From JAICMB01 sp963838885 (GTDB lineage: Bacteria > Acidobacteriota > Terriglobia > Bryobacterales > Bryobacteraceae), in assembly GCA_963838885.1 (NCBI GenBank), contig CAWITB010000039.1:242377-306376 (forward strand): a stretch of 64,000 nucleotides of DNA, written 5' to 3'. Made by a program: the position numbers and the translations under genes. This document shows positions 8,234 to 18,613 of the stretch, in pieces. The notes beneath the pieces are model-generated. The model had not been told where the DNA came from. It did not search any database and saw only the letters and a list, made by a program, of their open reading frames with translations. Numbering within the stretch: the stretch's first letter is position 1; each line of letters starts with the position of its first letter.

Positions 8234-9637
8234 TAATCGCCGCGATCGCCGGAGGTCGATTTCAATGGCCTTGTTGCGGCCCTTCTCATGGGTTACGAAC
8301 TGAATACCGCGACTGGCGATGGCCTGCGCGGTTTCTTTTCCCAACCGGATGCAGTCCGGGATGCCGATGCCATCGAAAAAATTGCCGATCACATACAGAT
8401 TGGGCAGTGCGTGCAGGCGCGAGCGGATCTCGTCCACGCGCTTTCGATGGCCAACGGCGTATTGCGCCATGGAGCGCGGCCAGCGATGGATGTCGTGAAA
8501 TAACGGCGCCGCGTCCACGCCCATGATGTCGCGCAGCTCGGAACGCGCGATCTCGAGGAGCGCGCGCTCGGTTTCTTTCAACGATTCGCCGGAAAAGAAG
8601 CAGCGCATCACGACCTTATCGCCCGGGACGCGATGGTTGAACTTTCTATGTACCCAGGTGCAGGCTTTCAACTGCTTGCGCTCGCGTTTCGGGACCAGAA
8701 AGCCGAAGCCGTTCAGCGGGTGCTTGATGTCCGCGCGATCATAGCCGAGATTCAGCGTCAGCGACGACGTATACGGGATTCCATTGAGCAGCGCGGCGAG
8801 CGCGGGTTCGTGCGGCTCGAGCAGCGCGCCAGCTTGGTATGCCGAGGCCGCGATTACGACCGCATCGGCCTCCATCCACGTCCCGTTCACTCGCACACGC
8901 CAGCCGCTCCCGTGGCGCTCCAGGCGTTCGGCCGTTGCGCGAACTATGTCCGCGCTTGGCGCCAATGCTTGAATCAGCCGTCCGAGACCGGGTTTAAGCG
9001 TTTTGAAAATCGAGCCGCCGCCTTTGGCGCGAGGTTGCTTCAGGACGCCCCGAGTCAGGCTGCCATATTTCGCTTCCATCGCAACGAAACGACTCAGAAC
9101 GCTGTCGGCGCTGAGCTGCGCCGGGTCGCCTCCGTAGATGCCCGCGAGCAGCGGCTCGGCCAAATAATCGACCGCCTCCCGACCGTAGTGATCGAGGAGA
9201 AATTCGCGCACGCTGCGGTCTTCATGCCGCGAAGGGCGCCGGAAGTACTCCAAGCCCATCTTGAATTTCGTGCCCCAGCCGAGCAATCGCGACCTCACGA
9301 CCGGCAGGATCTTCGTCGGAACCATCATCATCATGCCGTCGGGAAGCGGCTCCAGCTTGCCGCGCTTCAAAATGTAGGTTGCGCGCTGTTCGTCGTTCGA
9401 ATCGATCACGTCGCCGGACAATCCCAGTTGGCCGATCAGCTCTAAAGCCGCCGGTTTCGCCGCCAAAAAACTGTCCGGTCCGGCTTCAAGCGTGCAGCCG
9501 TGCGAGTGGTCCGTCTGGATGACTCCGCCGAGCCGCTCCGATCGCTCAATCAGCGCCGGGCGAATGCCTGCCTTGTTTAGATAATAAGCGGCGGACAATC
9601 CGGAAATGCCGCCGCCTACGATGACGACGCGATTTAC
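7958..9637 (-). CDS. hemG: protoporphyrinogen/coproporphyrinogen oxidase (HemG/HemY type), both ends abnormal
   Basis: An FAD-dependent oxidase of late heme synthesis, following uroporphyrinogen decarboxylase. The dinucleotide motif VVIVGGGISGLSAAYYL is encoded at about 9628-9578 and the family end GIPDCIRLGKETAQAIAS near 8362-8312. Two oddities: no ATG, GTG, TTG or CTG lies between the upstream stop (9641-9643) and the FAD motif. Where a GTG would be expected (9635-9637, overlapping the hemE stop) there is GTA; the first ordinary start is TTG 9598, which would cut the FAD motif. At the other end the frame runs about 115 codons past the normal terminus, first through an antitoxin remnant, then antisense through the neighbouring gene. 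The core is surely HemG; whether it is expressed correctly is open. Confidence 0.8.
   Translation of the reverse strand, partial: VNRVVIVGGGISGLSAAYYLNKAGIRPALIERSERLGGVIQTDHSHGCTLEAGPDSFLAAKPAALELIGQLGLSGDVIDSNDEQRATYILKRGKLEPLPDGMMMMVPTKILPVVRSRLLGWGTKFKMGLEYFRRPSRHEDRSVREFLLDHYGREAVDYLAEPLLAGIYGGDPAQLSADSVLSRFVAMEAKYGSLTRGVLKQPRAKGGGSIFKTLKPGLGRLIQALAPSADIVRATAERLERHGSGWRVRVNGTWMEADAVVIAASAYQAGALLEPHEPALAALLNGIPYTSSLTLNLGYDRADIKHPLNGFGFLVPKRERKQLKACTWVHRKFNHRVPGDKVVMRCFFSGESLKETERALLEIARSELRDIMGVDAAPLFHDIHRWPRSMAQYAVGHRKRVDEIRSRLHALPNLYVIGNFFDGIGIPDCIRLGKETAQAIASRGIQFVTHEKGRNKAIEIDLRRSRRLLRVGQLQFAGVRPHLVIGNGDHRFLDVITAFNHVLEVQAGDPHAPGVGERVTGFFAKLQQRGMGQCDHALVLELAFRRRFELYVHGVGMAD
8250..8308 (-). 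pseudogene. antitoxin 5' remnant fused to hemG
   Basis: Directly after the normal HemG terminus the frame reads GIQFVTHEKGRNKAIEIDL. This matches 14 of 19 residues of the intact antitoxin at 4106-4297 (GIQFVTDEKGRKVAVQIDL), and the DNA is also similar (GAGAAGGGCCGCAA shared). Only the first beta hairpin is left; nothing of the helix or of a toxin gene follows. It is best explained as debris of a second toxin-antitoxin locus inserted at the end of hemG, which removed the hemG stop codon. Confidence 0.7.
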
Positions 9638-10671
9638 GGCTTAAACTCCCGCACGAAATCGACGACGGCCCGCACGTGATCGACTGGCGTTTCGGGCAGA
9701 ATGCCATGGCCCAGATTGAAAATATGACCCGGGCGCGTTCCGGTACGCCGCAACAATTCATGCACACGCTGTTTTAATTCCGGAAGCGGCGCGAAAAGGA
9801 CTGCGGGATCGAGGTTGCCTTGAATGGCCGAGCGATAGGAAATGTCCATCCATGCCTGGTCGATGTTGATGCGCCAATCGCAGCCCATGACGTCGCCGCC
9901 GGCGGCATGCAGCTCGCGGAAATACCCGGAGCAGCCGGTGCCGAAGTGGATCACCGGGACGCTCGCTGTCCGGATGCGCTCAATGAGCGCGCGAGAGTAC
10001 GGGGCGACGTAACGCACGTAATCGTCCGGACCAAGCGCTCCGGCCCAGCTATCGAACACCTGAATGGCGCGCGCTCCCGCCGAAACCTGCCCCAGCGCGA
10101 AGGGGCCGAGGACGTCCACGAGCTTGCCCATCAGCCGCCGCCACAGCGTCTCGTCGCCATACATCATCTTTTTCGTTTCGATGAAGGTTTTCGATGGGCC
10201 GCCTTCGATCATGTAGCTGGCGAGCGTGAAGGGAGCGCCCACGAAACCGATCACCGGAACGCGGCCGGCGAGCTGCCGTACGGCCAATTGGATCGCCTCG
10301 CCTACGTATTGCAGATCGTCGGTGTTCGAGATGGAGAGACTATCCACGTCCTCCGACGTCCGGACGGGATTGTGAATGGACGGCCCTTCGCCCGTGATGA
10401 ACTTCAGCTTCAATCCCATAGGCTCGACGGGCAGCAGCAGGTCCGCGAAAATAATCGCGGCGTCCACGTCGAGAACTTCCACCGGTTGCAACGTCACCGT
10501 CGCGGCCAGGTCGGGGCGCTTGCAGATGTCGAGAATGCCCATCTTGGCCCGAATCTCGCGGTACTGTTTCATGTAGCGGCCCGCCTGCCGCATAAACCAA
10601 ACCGGCCGGACATCAGTTGGCCGACGGCGGCAAGCGTCTAGAAAACGGCTTGTCATGGAAGCCATGCGCAT
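9634..10671 (-). CDS. hemE: uroporphyrinogen decarboxylase
   Basis: A 345-residue enzyme that decarboxylates uroporphyrinogen III to coproporphyrinogen III in the cytoplasm. The family N-terminal signature RPVWFMRQAGRYMKQYRE is at about 22-39, including the Arg residues that bind substrate carboxylates, and Asp-containing FADLLLPVEPMGL follows near 75-87. GFVGAPFTLASYM and NLGHGILPETP complete the pattern. Three ATGs (10671, 10665, 10656) are possible starts; the last is closest to the family start (MTSRFLDACRR). The beginning overlaps the apbE end by up to 19 nt. Confidence 0.96.
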   Translation of the reverse strand: MRMASMTSRFLDACRRRPTDVRPVWFMRQAGRYMKQYREIRAKMGILDICKRPDLAATVTLQPVEVLDVDAAIIFADLLLPVEPMGLKLKFITGEGPSIHNPVRTSEDVDSLSISNTDDLQYVGEAIQLAVRQLAGRVPVIGFVGAPFTLASYMIEGGPSKTFIETKKMMYGDETLWRRLMGKLVDVLGPFALGQVSAGARAIQVFDSWAGALGPDDYVRYVAPYSRALIERIRTASVPVIHFGTGCSGYFRELHAAGGDVMGCDWRINIDQAWMDISYRSAIQGNLDPAVLFAPLPELKQRVHELLRRTGTRPGHIFNLGHGILPETPVDHVRAVVDFVREFKP

Positions 10672-11654
10672 GGCACATCCGATCTGTCTTCACACATGAA
10701 GACGCGGAAATCTTTTGGTTTGTGTTTCAGGGTCCAATCGCGGCCCAAGATGTAGTATGGCTTGCACCATGCCTCGGAGTCGAGAGTTTTGGGCGTAATA
10801 ATCGACACGGAAAGCATTCCCATGGACGGATAGCCCGTCCGCGGGTCCATAATGTGGCTCCACATCTTGCCTTCGGCGAAGAAGAATTTTTCGTAGTTGC
10901 CCGAAGTGGACATCGAATCGTCCTTTAAATACGCGCCGGCCACGGATTTCGACGTATTTTTCGGGTCCTTGATAGTCACCTTCCAGCCTTGCGGATCCTG
11001 CGGAGGCGCTCCGATGGCGTAGATGCTGCTGCCGCCGCCCGAGATCAGGGCGGAGCGGACGCCCGCTGCCCGCAACACCTCGGCGAGTTTGTCGACCGCA
11101 TAGCCTTTGCCGATGCCGCCGGGGTCGATGTCCATGCCCTTTTTCGCGAATTTCACGGTCTGATTGACGGGGTCGAGCAGGAGGCCCTTATAGCCCACCG
11201 CATCTAGCGCGCCCAGCACCTCGGCGCGATGCGGCAGGTGACCGCTTCCTTTATAAAAGCCCCAGATCTTCATCAGAGGTCCTACCGTGATATCGAACGT
11301 CCCCTCACTTTCACGGCTGTATTTCACGCACGCCGCGAGCAGGTTGAAGAGTTCCGCGGAAACATGGACGGGGTGGTCGCCCGCTTCACGGTTGATCTGG
11401 CTCCATTCGCTTTCCGGGCGGTAATTGGAGAGCAGGCGGTCGAGTCTGCGCGCCTCCTCGAGCGCCGCTTCCACGGCGGACTGCAAGCGATCGCGATCTT
11501 CCCCGTACGCCACGACCGTGAAGGCAGAGCCCATGGTGTCCACGCTGCCCTCGGCGCGCGACATCTCCGGCGCGGCTTTGCCGGGTTTGTTCGCGCCGAC
11601 GCCGGCCAGCACCATCATGCCGGCCAACGACAAAGTTACCACAAAATGTTTCAT
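10653..11654 (-). CDS. apbE: FAD:protein FMN transferase (ApbE family)
   Basis: A 333-residue exported flavin transferase that attaches FMN to Thr residues of partner proteins in the periplasm. The N terminus MKHFVVTLSLAGMMVLAGVGA is a signal peptide or lipoprotein-like leader without a clear lipobox Cys. The core shows DTMGSAFTVVAYG, DIDPGGIGKGYAVD and ALISGGGSSIYAIG, the flavin- and metal-binding motifs. I start at ATG 11654; the longer frame to 11918 lies antisense-frame inside rbfA. It follows rbfA by 7 bp, an unusual partner, and no Rnf, Nqr or other flavinylated target is visible in the window. Confidence 0.9.
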   Translation of the reverse strand: MKHFVVTLSLAGMMVLAGVGANKPGKAAPEMSRAEGSVDTMGSAFTVVAYGEDRDRLQSAVEAALEEARRLDRLLSNYRPESEWSQINREAGDHPVHVSAELFNLLAACVKYSRESEGTFDITVGPLMKIWGFYKGSGHLPHRAEVLGALDAVGYKGLLLDPVNQTVKFAKKGMDIDPGGIGKGYAVDKLAEVLRAAGVRSALISGGGSSIYAIGAPPQDPQGWKVTIKDPKNTSKSVAGAYLKDDSMSTSGNYEKFFFAEGKMWSHIMDPRTGYPSMGMLSVSIITPKTLDSEAWCKPYYILGRDWTLKHKPKDFRVFMCEDRSDVPCAWLP

Positions 11655-11661
11655 GTGGCGA

Positions 11662-12054
11662 TTATTTTTCGGGGCTCCCGGAGGAAGCCGGCGGCGGCTC
11701 GGCGTCGCGCGGACGGCCCTTGCGCACGCGCCGCAAAAGGAAGTCCATGCGGCCTCCCAACGCCGTCGACACGTCGGCTTCGAAGCGCAGCTCCGGGATC
11801 CTGTATGTATCCAGGCGCTCGGAAAGCTTGCCGCGCAGGAAACCGCGCGCATGTTCGAGCGCCTCCAACGCCTGCTTCGGATCGGCGCCTCCCGAAATCC
11901 CGACGCGTACCTCGGCATGTCTTTTGCCGGGCGGCGCGATCACTTCGCTGACGAACACCTCTCCCACCCGCGGGTCCGACATTTCGTAGGCGATCAGCTC
12001 GTTTAATTCCTCTCGCAGCGCCTCGGCGAGGCGCTCGGTTCGATGCGGGTCCAT
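11662..12054 (-). CDS. rbfA: ribosome-binding factor A
   Basis: A 130-residue KH-like 30S maturation factor that acts on the 5' end region of 16S rRNA. Family features are the N-terminal helix RTERLAEALREELNELIAYEMSDP, the strand VSEVIAPPGKRHAEVRVGIS and the C-terminal IPELRFEADVS. A Pro/Ser tail (AEPPPASSGSPEK) is extra. It lies in the expected rimP-nusA-infB-DUF503-rbfA order, 22 bp after the DUF503 gene, and is followed closely by apbE rather than by truB or a DHH phosphoesterase as in many bacteria. Confidence 0.93.
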   Translation of the reverse strand: MDPHRTERLAEALREELNELIAYEMSDPRVGEVFVSEVIAPPGKRHAEVRVGISGGADPKQALEALEHARGFLRGKLSERLDTYRIPELRFEADVSTALGGRMDFLLRRVRKGRPRDAEPPPASSGSPEK

Positions 12055-12076
12055 TTCGTTAATCCAAATTTGCGCT

Positions 12077-12363
12077 TCAATCCAGCCACTCCAAGGTCAC
12101 GTCCACCAGGTTCGGGCCGGCGAAGTTGACGGCTTCGCGCTCCACCGCCTGCAGCACCTGGCCGGCGCGGACGCGATCGCTTGAAACCGTCACGGCGGAG
12201 ATGAGCGAGCGCTGCCACACGTCCTGAAAATCGATTTCCGCTACCGCGACATTGTGCCGCGTGCGCAGACGGTCTTTCAGTCCTTTGACGGTTTGACGTT
12301 TCTCTTTCAGCGAATGCGATTCGGGCAAATGGAGTTCTAAAGTGAGAACGCCGATGCTGGGCA

Positions 12364-12367
<4 letters not shown>
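12077..12367 (-). CDS. DUF503 family protein (YlxP-like)
   Basis: A 96-residue small protein of the DUF503 family, found between infB and rbfA in many bacteria and presumably linked to ribosome assembly or RNA metabolism. The family opening GVLTLELHLPESHSLKEKRQ is intact, followed by KGLKDRLRTRHNVAVAEID. The start overlaps the infB stop: GTG at 12367 or ATG at 12364 (GTGATG), giving tight translational coupling. Confidence 0.9.
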
Positions 12368-15453
<3,086 letters not shown>

Positions 15454-15472
15454 CACCCTCGCAGGACACGAC

Positions 15473-17140
15473 TTAGCCCGCGTCCTCCGAGTCCTTTATC
15501 GTATCAGATTCATTTTCCGCAACAGCCGAAACGGCGTGTGGAGCGCCGGCCAGCTCCGACGGCGCTACCGAGAGATGCGCGAAGGCCGCATCCACTACCT
15601 GATCCTGGCCGCCGGCTGCGAGGATTTGTTCCTCCGCGTCCGCCGGGACTTGCTCCTCGTCAACCGGGGGTTCCCCGCCCGGGTCGGAACCCGCCGCGCG
15701 GCCCAACTCCGATGGCCCGACCGAAAGATGCGCGAAGGCGGCATCCATAATTTGTTCCTCGCCGGGGGCTGGAACTTGTTCCTCGTCGGCGGCGGGCTCT
15801 CGCCCGGCTACCGTGGATTCTTCAGGCGCGGCTTCTCCCGGCGCGGCGGCGGCCTCTTCGGCGCGCGCCTCGTCGGCCTCAAATTGATCGTAATAACTAT
15901 TCACCGCGCCGAAAATTTTCTCGATGGTCGCGGGGTCCATGCCGGGAATCAGCTCCAACTGTTCGGGCGTCATGGAGCCGAGCTTCTCCACAGTGCCGAT
16001 GCCGCCGCCGACCAGCATCTCGACGGCCGCTTCTGAAAGGTTGTGCTCCATCAGGATCGAGACCGGAGCGCCGGTGGGCACCAGCGCGTTGATGGCCGAC
16101 TCGGCCTCCTGCCGCTTCTCTTCCTCGCTCTTGATATCGATCTTCCAGCCCAACAGCTTCGCGGCCAGCCTTACGTTCTGGCCCTTCTTGCCGATGGCGA
16201 GCGAAAGCTGCGTGTCGTCGACGATCACTTCCATGTGTTTCTCGGATGCGTTGACCACAAAGACGCGGGAGATCTTCGCAGGACTGAGCGCATGAGTAGC
16301 AAAGACCACCGGGTCGTCCGAGAATTCGATGATGTCGATTTTTTCGCCGCGCAGCTCGCGGATGATGGACTGCACGCGCATGCCCTTCATTCCCACGCAC
16401 GCGCCGACGCTATCGACGTCGCGGTCGCGGCTGAACACGGCAATTTTCGTGCGCTCGCCGGCTTCCCGGGCGCAGCCTTTAATCACGACGGTATTGTCGT
16501 AGATCTCGGGAACTTCCTGCTCGAATAAACGCATCACAAGCTCCGGGGCGGCGCGCGATACGATCACTCCGGCGTTCTTGCCGGCCTTTTCCACGCTCTT
16601 GATCACGCAGCGGGCGCGATCGCCGACGCTGAAATTCTCAAGCCTGCTCTGTTCCTTCTTGGGGAGCCGCGCTTCCGTCTTACCCAGATCGCAGACCAGG
16701 TCCTGGCCTTCGAGACGCTTCACGACGCAGTTCACGAGCTCGCCGACGCGGCTTGAAAACTCCGAAAAAACGGTCTCACGCTCGGCCTCGCGCACCTTCT
16801 GCAGAATCACCTGCTTGGCGGTCTGGGCCGAGATGCGGCCGAGCGCATCGGTGGGCTTGGCGAAGCGCACGGTGGAACCGATTTGCGCGGCCGGATCGGT
16901 ACGCAGCGCGTCGGTAAGTGAAATCTCCTTACCAGAATCTTGCACATCCTCGACTACCTGGCGGACTCCGAAGATCTCCAGCGCTCCAGTGGAGTTAAAG
17001 TCCGCGATCAGGTCCTCCGTGGTATGGAAGTGCTTGCGCGCCGCCACCAGCATGGCGTCCTTGACGGCGTCTTCGATGATGCGCGGATCGATGCCTTTTT
17101 CCTTGCTTAAGATCTCGATGGACTGATAGATGCTACCCAC
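15473..17140 (-). CDS. nusA: transcription termination/antitermination factor NusA
   Basis: A 555-residue RNA polymerase-binding factor. Residues 1-125 are the N-terminal domain (EILSKEKGIDPRIIEDAVKDA), 135-200 the S1 domain (GELVNCVVKRLEGQDLVCDLG), then KH1/KH2 with GACVGMKGMRVQSIIREL and AIGKKGQNVRLAAKL, and one helix-hairpin-helix region near 375-430. From about 430 a long acidic Ala/Glu/Pro tail replaces the E. coli AR domains. The tail contains a 51-residue tandem repeat whose core DAAFAHLSVxPSEL occurs twice. It lies between rimP and infB in the conserved order. Confidence 0.96.
   Translation of the reverse strand: MGSIYQSIEILSKEKGIDPRIIEDAVKDAMLVAARKHFHTTEDLIADFNSTGALEIFGVRQVVEDVQDSGKEISLTDALRTDPAAQIGSTVRFAKPTDALGRISAQTAKQVILQKVREAERETVFSEFSSRVGELVNCVVKRLEGQDLVCDLGKTEARLPKKEQSRLENFSVGDRARCVIKSVEKAGKNAGVIVSRAAPELVMRLFEQEVPEIYDNTVVIKGCAREAGERTKIAVFSRDRDVDSVGACVGMKGMRVQSIIRELRGEKIDIIEFSDDPVVFATHALSPAKISRVFVVNASEKHMEVIVDDTQLSLAIGKKGQNVRLAAKLLGWKIDIKSEEEKRQEAESAINALVPTGAPVSILMEHNLSEAAVEMLVGGGIGTVEKLGSMTPEQLELIPGMDPATIEKIFGAVNSYYDQFEADEARAEEAAAAPGEAAPEESTVAGREPAADEEQVPAPGEEQIMDAAFAHLSVGPSELGRAAGSDPGGEPPVDEEQVPADAEEQILAAGGQDQVVDAAFAHLSVAPSELAGAPHAVSAVAENESDTIKDSEDAG
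15551..15745 (-). repeat. in-frame 153-bp repeat in the nusA tail
   Basis: A 42-bp segment encoding DAAFAHLSVxPSEL occurs at 15551-15592 and at 15704-15745, exactly 153 bp (51 codons) apart, with weaker similarity (DEEQVPA, EEQI) between the copies. It is an internal tandem duplication inside the acidic C-terminal tail of NusA. Confidence 0.85.
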
Positions 17141-17185
17141 GTTTTCCTCTCTCCCACTCTTTCTCGCAATGGTGTCCCGGACTCG

Positions 17186-17653
17186 CTACCACTCGAACTT
17201 CAGGTTCGCTTTTTCGACCTGAGCGAGCGGGAATTGGATGACCCTGCCGGGCGCGGGCTCGAGCGCGATCAGGCCGCCGGAGAATCCCGCCAGCGTTCCT
17301 TCCCAGCGGCGCCGATTTTCGACCGGCTCGCGGAGCAGGAACTTGGCCTTCTGGCCGGCGAAGCGCTCGAAATCCCGCGGCTTCGAGAGCTTGCGTTCCA
17401 GCCCGGGCGAGCTGACCTCCAGCGTGTACCCGGCCCCCGGAACAACGTCCTCGATGTCGAGAATGGTTCCCACCTGCTGCGATATAAATTCGCAATCCTT
17501 GTGCGACACGCCCTCTGGCTTATCGATGAAGATACGAAGCACGCGCGCATTGCCGCCTCCGAGAAGCTGCACCTCCACGATCTCGATCCCTTCCGGGCGA
17601 GCGGCGCGTTCAGCGATTTCCGTGATTTTATTGACGATTGCTTCGTTGGACAT
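17186..17653 (-). CDS. rimP: ribosome maturation factor RimP
   Basis: A 155-residue 30S assembly factor. The family pattern is clear: EGIEIVEVQLLGGGNARVLRIFIDKPEGVSHKDCE, then the highly conserved YTLEVSSPGLERKL, and a C-terminal SH3-like part (FEGTLAGFSGGLIAL-like). I start at ATG 17653; an in-frame TTG at 17665 would add four residues. No good ribosome site is visible. It is the first gene of the rimP-nusA-infB run and is preceded within 25 bp by a terminator-like hairpin and about 65 bp upstream by a consensus -10 box. Confidence 0.93.
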   Translation of the reverse strand: MSNEAIVNKITEIAERAARPEGIEIVEVQLLGGGNARVLRIFIDKPEGVSHKDCEFISQQVGTILDIEDVVPGAGYTLEVSSPGLERKLSKPRDFERFAGQKAKFLLREPVENRRRWEGTLAGFSGGLIALEPAPGRVIQFPLAQVEKANLKFEW

Positions 17654-17677
17654 CCCGGGCGGCAATTCGCAAGCAAT

Positions 17678-17701
17678 AAAAAAGTGGGCTTTCGCCCACT
17701 T
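17678..17701 (-). terminator. strong intrinsic terminator or attenuator in the rimP leader
   Basis: On the minus strand AAGTGGGC (17701-17694), a GAAA tetraloop, GCCCACTT (17689-17682) and a run of T to 17678 form a perfect 8-bp stem with six U. It stands 25 bp before the rimP ATG and 43 bp after the GDPD stop. Since the best promoter lies upstream of it, transcripts of the rimP-nusA-infB operon would have to read through. Confidence 0.75.
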
Positions 17702-17718
17702 GGTTTCTCGACACTTTT

Positions 17719-17724
17719 ATTATA
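17719..17724 (-). promoter_or_regulatory. consensus -10 box for the rimP-nusA-infB operon
   Basis: TATAAT on the minus strand at 17724-17719, in the short gap between the GDPD gene and rimP. A matching -35 is weak (TAGCTC at 17 bp or CTAGCT at 18 bp). Transcription would start near 17710, only about ten bases before the hairpin at 17701. Confidence 0.45.
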
Positions 17725-17744
17725 CAACGGGCACGGGCCGCGAG

Positions 17745-18611
17745 CTAGCGCAAGCCTTTCGATTTCAGATATTCAATCAGAGCGGCGGGGTCGTCGGAAA
17801 TGATCGCGTCCACGCCCGCGGCGATCATTTTGTCCCAATCGGCGGGTTTGTCCACGGTCCAGGGTACAACTTGAATGCCCGCGTGGTGGGCGGCCGCAAC
17901 CTTGTCTTTTGTTATTAGCGAGTAATTGGGGGAGACGATTTGGGCATCGCCGCCGTCGCGGGCGATGGAGGCGAAGTCGCGGGGGTCGGATTCGGTCAGC
18001 GCCGAGCGGCGGATTTCGGGCGCCATTTTCCGGGCGGCAATTAAGGTGCGGAAATCGAACGATTGCAAAATGACGCGGCTTTCAAGTCCATGGCGGCGGA
18101 CGCAGTCGAGGAAGAGGCGCACGAATTCCTCGGGCGGCGGCGTATATTGCGGCTTATCGGGGAAGCTTTTTGTTTCGATATTGAAATCGAAGCTGCCCTG
18201 GTTCGCCAGATCGAGGACTTCGTCGAGCGTCGGCATTCTCGTGCCGGGGATGGGCTGCTGCCGGGGGAAATTCGGGTTGCGCACGGCGCCGCAATCCCAT
18301 TGGCGTACCTCGGCGAGCGTGAGCTCGTGAATGACGGCGCGGGCGCGCGGTCCCGTGCAGACCGGCGGCTCCAGAAGGGGGTCGTGCGAGATGACGATGA
18401 CGTTGTCTTTCGTGACGGCCATGTCCATCTCGAGGGCGTCGGCGCCGGCATGAATGGCGTACTCAAACGCCGGGATGGTGTTTTCGGGGCGCATCGCCCG
18501 GGCGCCGCGATGGCCGTGTACCAGAATCTTATGGGGGGTTGTTGCCGGCGACATATCAGGTGAAAGGAGACCGATGACCGCGATGGTGGCTGCGAAAAGG
18601 CGGCGCATCAC
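17745..18611 (-). CDS. glycerophosphodiester phosphodiesterase
   Basis: A 288-residue exported GDPD that hydrolyses glycerophosphodiesters to glycerol-3-phosphate and an alcohol. A signal peptide (MMRRLFAATIAVIGLLSP) is followed by the catalytic HGHRGARAMRPENT (His, Arg, Glu, Asn), then DALEMDMAVTKDNVIVISHDP with the metal-binding Glu/Asp and second His, and a C-terminal VVPWTVDKPADWDKMIAAGVDAIISDDP. It follows the amidase stop by 2 bp on the same strand, so both are one transcription unit; starts GTG 18611 and ATG 18608 are both possible. Confidence 0.92.
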   Translation of the reverse strand: MMRRLFAATIAVIGLLSPDMSPATTPHKILVHGHRGARAMRPENTIPAFEYAIHAGADALEMDMAVTKDNVIVISHDPLLEPPVCTGPRARAVIHELTLAEVRQWDCGAVRNPNFPRQQPIPGTRMPTLDEVLDLANQGSFDFNIETKSFPDKPQYTPPPEEFVRLFLDCVRRHGLESRVILQSFDFRTLIAARKMAPEIRRSALTESDPRDFASIARDGGDAQIVSPNYSLITKDKVAAAHHAGIQVVPWTVDKPADWDKMIAAGVDAIISDDPAALIEYLKSKGLR

Positions 18612-18613
18612 AC

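Noticed and set aside
8633..9445. 270-codon plus-strand frame opposite hemG
   Set aside because: Antisense shadow of the FAD-binding oxidase.
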